Shown: piece after piece, positions 5,201-6,430 of the stretch
Layout: each line of letters opens with the position of its first letter
How positions within the stretch are numbered: the stretch's first letter is position 1
Assembly: GCA_017964745.1 (NCBI GenBank)
Contig: JAGCRJ010000019.1
Coordinates: 1 to 6,430 of the forward strand
Source of the DNA: Lachnospiraceae bacterium
GTDB lineage: Bacteria; Bacillota; Clostridia; Lachnospirales; Lachnospiraceae
Length of the DNA: 6,430 nt
Reading direction: 5' to 3'
Position numbers and translations under genes: made by a program
Notes under the pieces: model-generated
Database searches by the model: none
What the model was told of the DNA's origin: nothing
What the model saw: the letters and a program-made list of their open reading frames with translations, nothing else

Positions 5201-6370
5201 TTATGCAAGCACTATATTTCTTATTCTTCTTGTGAGCCCGAAGGTTCCCGCGTCCTTCTTCTGTGTCATGAGAAGGATCGTCATCTTTTCGGAAGGGATG
5301 TTGGCTACGTAGCATCCGAGCCATCCGTCCCATCCGTACTCACCCTTCTTAGCTATCGTCACTGCCTTTTCGGGCTCGTCCATGATCCTCAGGAAATGCG
5401 AATAGGTAAATCCCTGCAGGCCGTCCCAGTTGAAGTCCTTCTGCTGTTCGGGAGTAAGGCGCCCGTTTGTCAAAAACTCCACGCTGTTTTCGGAAAGGAT
5501 CTTCTTTCCGTTGTACTTTCCTCCGTTAAGAAGCATCGTAGCGAACTTTTCATAATCGTCGATGCAGGAGATGAGGCCCGCACCGCCGGATTCGAAGGCG
5601 GGTCTGTGGTAAGGGGGATTTTCGATTCCGAGGTTTTCTCCGGTGTATTCGATCATATTGCCGTCAGGCTGACTTTCGTATACCTTGGCAAGCCTGTTTT
5701 TCTTTTTCGAGGGAACGTAGAAGTCCGTATCGTTCATGCCCAGGGGCTCGAAGATCTCCTTTTTAAGAAAGTCGCCGTATTTCATACCGGAAACCTTTTC
5801 AACCACGGCGCCCATGATATCAGCGCCCGTTCCGTACTGCCAGTGTGAGCCGGGCTGGAATGCGAGAGGGATCCTGCCTGTCCTTTCGGCATATTCGAGA
5901 GTCGAGACGTTTCCTCCGGGAGTTTCCGAAAGTCCCTTTATGATGTCGTCGAAAATACCCGCTGCCTGCAGCGCAGCACCCTCGGGACCGGGATATGCAA
6001 GGCCGCTCGTCATGTTGTAGATATCGAAAAGAGACAGGTCCTTACCTGCTCTCGAAGGCTTTCCGTTTTCGAGGACCTTCATATTCTCAAATGTGGGGAA
6101 GATGTACTTTATCTGGTCGTTAAGATCGATGAGGCCTCTTTCGACAAGGATCATAACGGCTGCGGCGGTGACCGGCTTGGTCATCGAATACAGCCTGAAA
6201 AGGGTGTTCCTTTCAAGGGGCTTCTTCGCCGGAATGTCGGCGTATCCCGTCCTGATGAAGCATTCTTCCTTTCCGGCCTTTTTGACCAGAAGCACGGAAC
6301 CTGCTGTTTCTCCGCACGCGGCGGATCTTTCCATAACGTTTTTAAGGAGCTTTTTCCTGGAAGTTTCCAT
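5201..6370 (-). CDS. Serine hydrolase, beta-lactamase-related (class C / family VIII esterase type)
   Basis: A 389-aa protein of the serine beta-lactamase-like superfamily (PF00144 type). Seen: nucleophile motif SMTK (Ser62, Lys65), the following helix VTAAAVMILVERGLIDLNDQI, NMTSGL (119-124), the second motif YGT at Tyr179 in WQYGTGADIMGAVVEKVSG, GAGLISCIDDYEKF (263-276), and GWDGWLG (346-352) where KTG stands in true beta-lactamases. The YGT motif lacks the Asn of YxN, and the WxG end motif is typical of family VIII carboxylesterases, so an esterase or amide hydrolase is more likely than a beta-lactamase. There is no signal peptide (METSRKKLLKN start), so it should be cytoplasmic, unlike cell-wall DD-peptidases. 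The start is supported by AAAGGA 6 nt upstream. It is convergent with the TetR gene; the upstream neighbour is outside the window. The substrate is unknown. Confidence 0.92.
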   Translation of the reverse strand: METSRKKLLKNVMERSAACGETAGSVLLVKKAGKEECFIRTGYADIPAKKPLERNTLFRLYSMTKPVTAAAVMILVERGLIDLNDQIKYIFPTFENMKVLENGKPSRAGKDLSLFDIYNMTSGLAYPGPEGAALQAAGIFDDIIKGLSETPGGNVSTLEYAERTGRIPLAFQPGSHWQYGTGADIMGAVVEKVSGMKYGDFLKKEIFEPLGMNDTDFYVPSKKKNRLAKVYESQPDGNMIEYTGENLGIENPPYHRPAFESGGAGLISCIDDYEKFATMLLNGGKYNGKKILSENSVEFLTNGRLTPEQQKDFNWDGLQGFTYSHFLRIMDEPEKAVTIAKKGEYGWDGWLGCYVANIPSEKMTILLMTQKKDAGTFGLTRRIRNIVLA

Positions 6371-6395
6371 TTTCTTTCCTTTCAGGGGCGTTTTT

Positions 6396-6407
6396 TTAAC
6401 CTGTTAA
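6396..6407. promoter_or_regulatory. Small dyad upstream of the serine hydrolase gene
   Basis: TTAAC-CT-GTTAA is a perfect inverted repeat 26-37 nt upstream of the hydrolase start. A wider GGGGC/GCCCC pair (6385-6389 with 6410-6414) encloses it. No convincing -35/-10 pair is visible on the minus strand in the 60 bp available, so the promoter probably lies beyond the window. The role as an operator is a guess. Confidence 0.3.
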
Positions 6408-6430
6408 CTGCCCCGCGTATCTGCCTATGA

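Noticed and set aside
5165..5848. Plus-strand open frame of 227 codons opposite the serine hydrolase
   Set aside because: It lies fully antisense to a gene with clear catalytic motifs, shows no recognisable domain, and overlaps the hairpin terminator.
2812..6370. Peptidase, TetR regulator and hydrolase as one antibiotic- or peptide-sensing system
   Set aside because: The genes sit in separate transcription units with different strands and hairpins between them; no shared operator links them.

Overview
The window looks like an ordinary stretch of chromosome from an anaerobic clostridial Firmicute, probably Lachnospiraceae or a relative. This rests on moderate GC content, AGGAGG-type Shine-Dalgarno sites, sigma-A-like promoters with 18-bp spacers, a lipoprotein-type clostripain (family C11) peptidase and a cytoplasmic beta-lactamase-fold hydrolase. 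The genus cannot be set from the sequence alone. No rRNA, tRNA, CRISPR array, insertion sequence or phage gene is visible.

Layout from left to right: (1) a plus-strand gene, at or near its start at the left edge, for a large multidomain protein: class I SAM methyltransferase, then a kinase-like (aminoglycoside-phosphotransferase-like) domain, then a short coiled coil. (2) A perfect 13-bp hairpin with A and T tracts that can terminate transcription from both sides. (3) A minus-strand short-chain dehydrogenase (SDR) resembling gluconate 5-dehydrogenases, with its own promoter whose spacer holds a striking G/C palindrome. (4) A minus-strand clostripain-family cysteine peptidase, predicted to be a lipid-anchored surface protein with acidic, tryptophan-rich flanks. 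(5) A 214-bp divergent intergenic region with one promoter for each neighbour and an inverted repeat over the -35 box of the plus-strand gene. (6) A TetR-family repressor on the plus strand. (7) A perfect 11-bp hairpin between convergent genes. (8) A minus-strand serine hydrolase of the class C beta-lactamase / family VIII esterase type, running to near the right edge.

The genes do not form one operon: strand changes, separate promoters and two hairpins split them into small units. The SDR lies 131 bp downstream of the peptidase on the same strand, with no clear terminator between, so readthrough is possible. The most interesting points are the methyltransferase-kinase-coiled-coil architecture, which parallels the O-antigen chain terminator WbdD; the palindromes inside the SDR promoter; the operator-like dyad in the TetR promoter; and the Lys/Arg-free, acidic, Trp-rich flanks of the peptidase. 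I found no clear multi-gene system that is wholly new.
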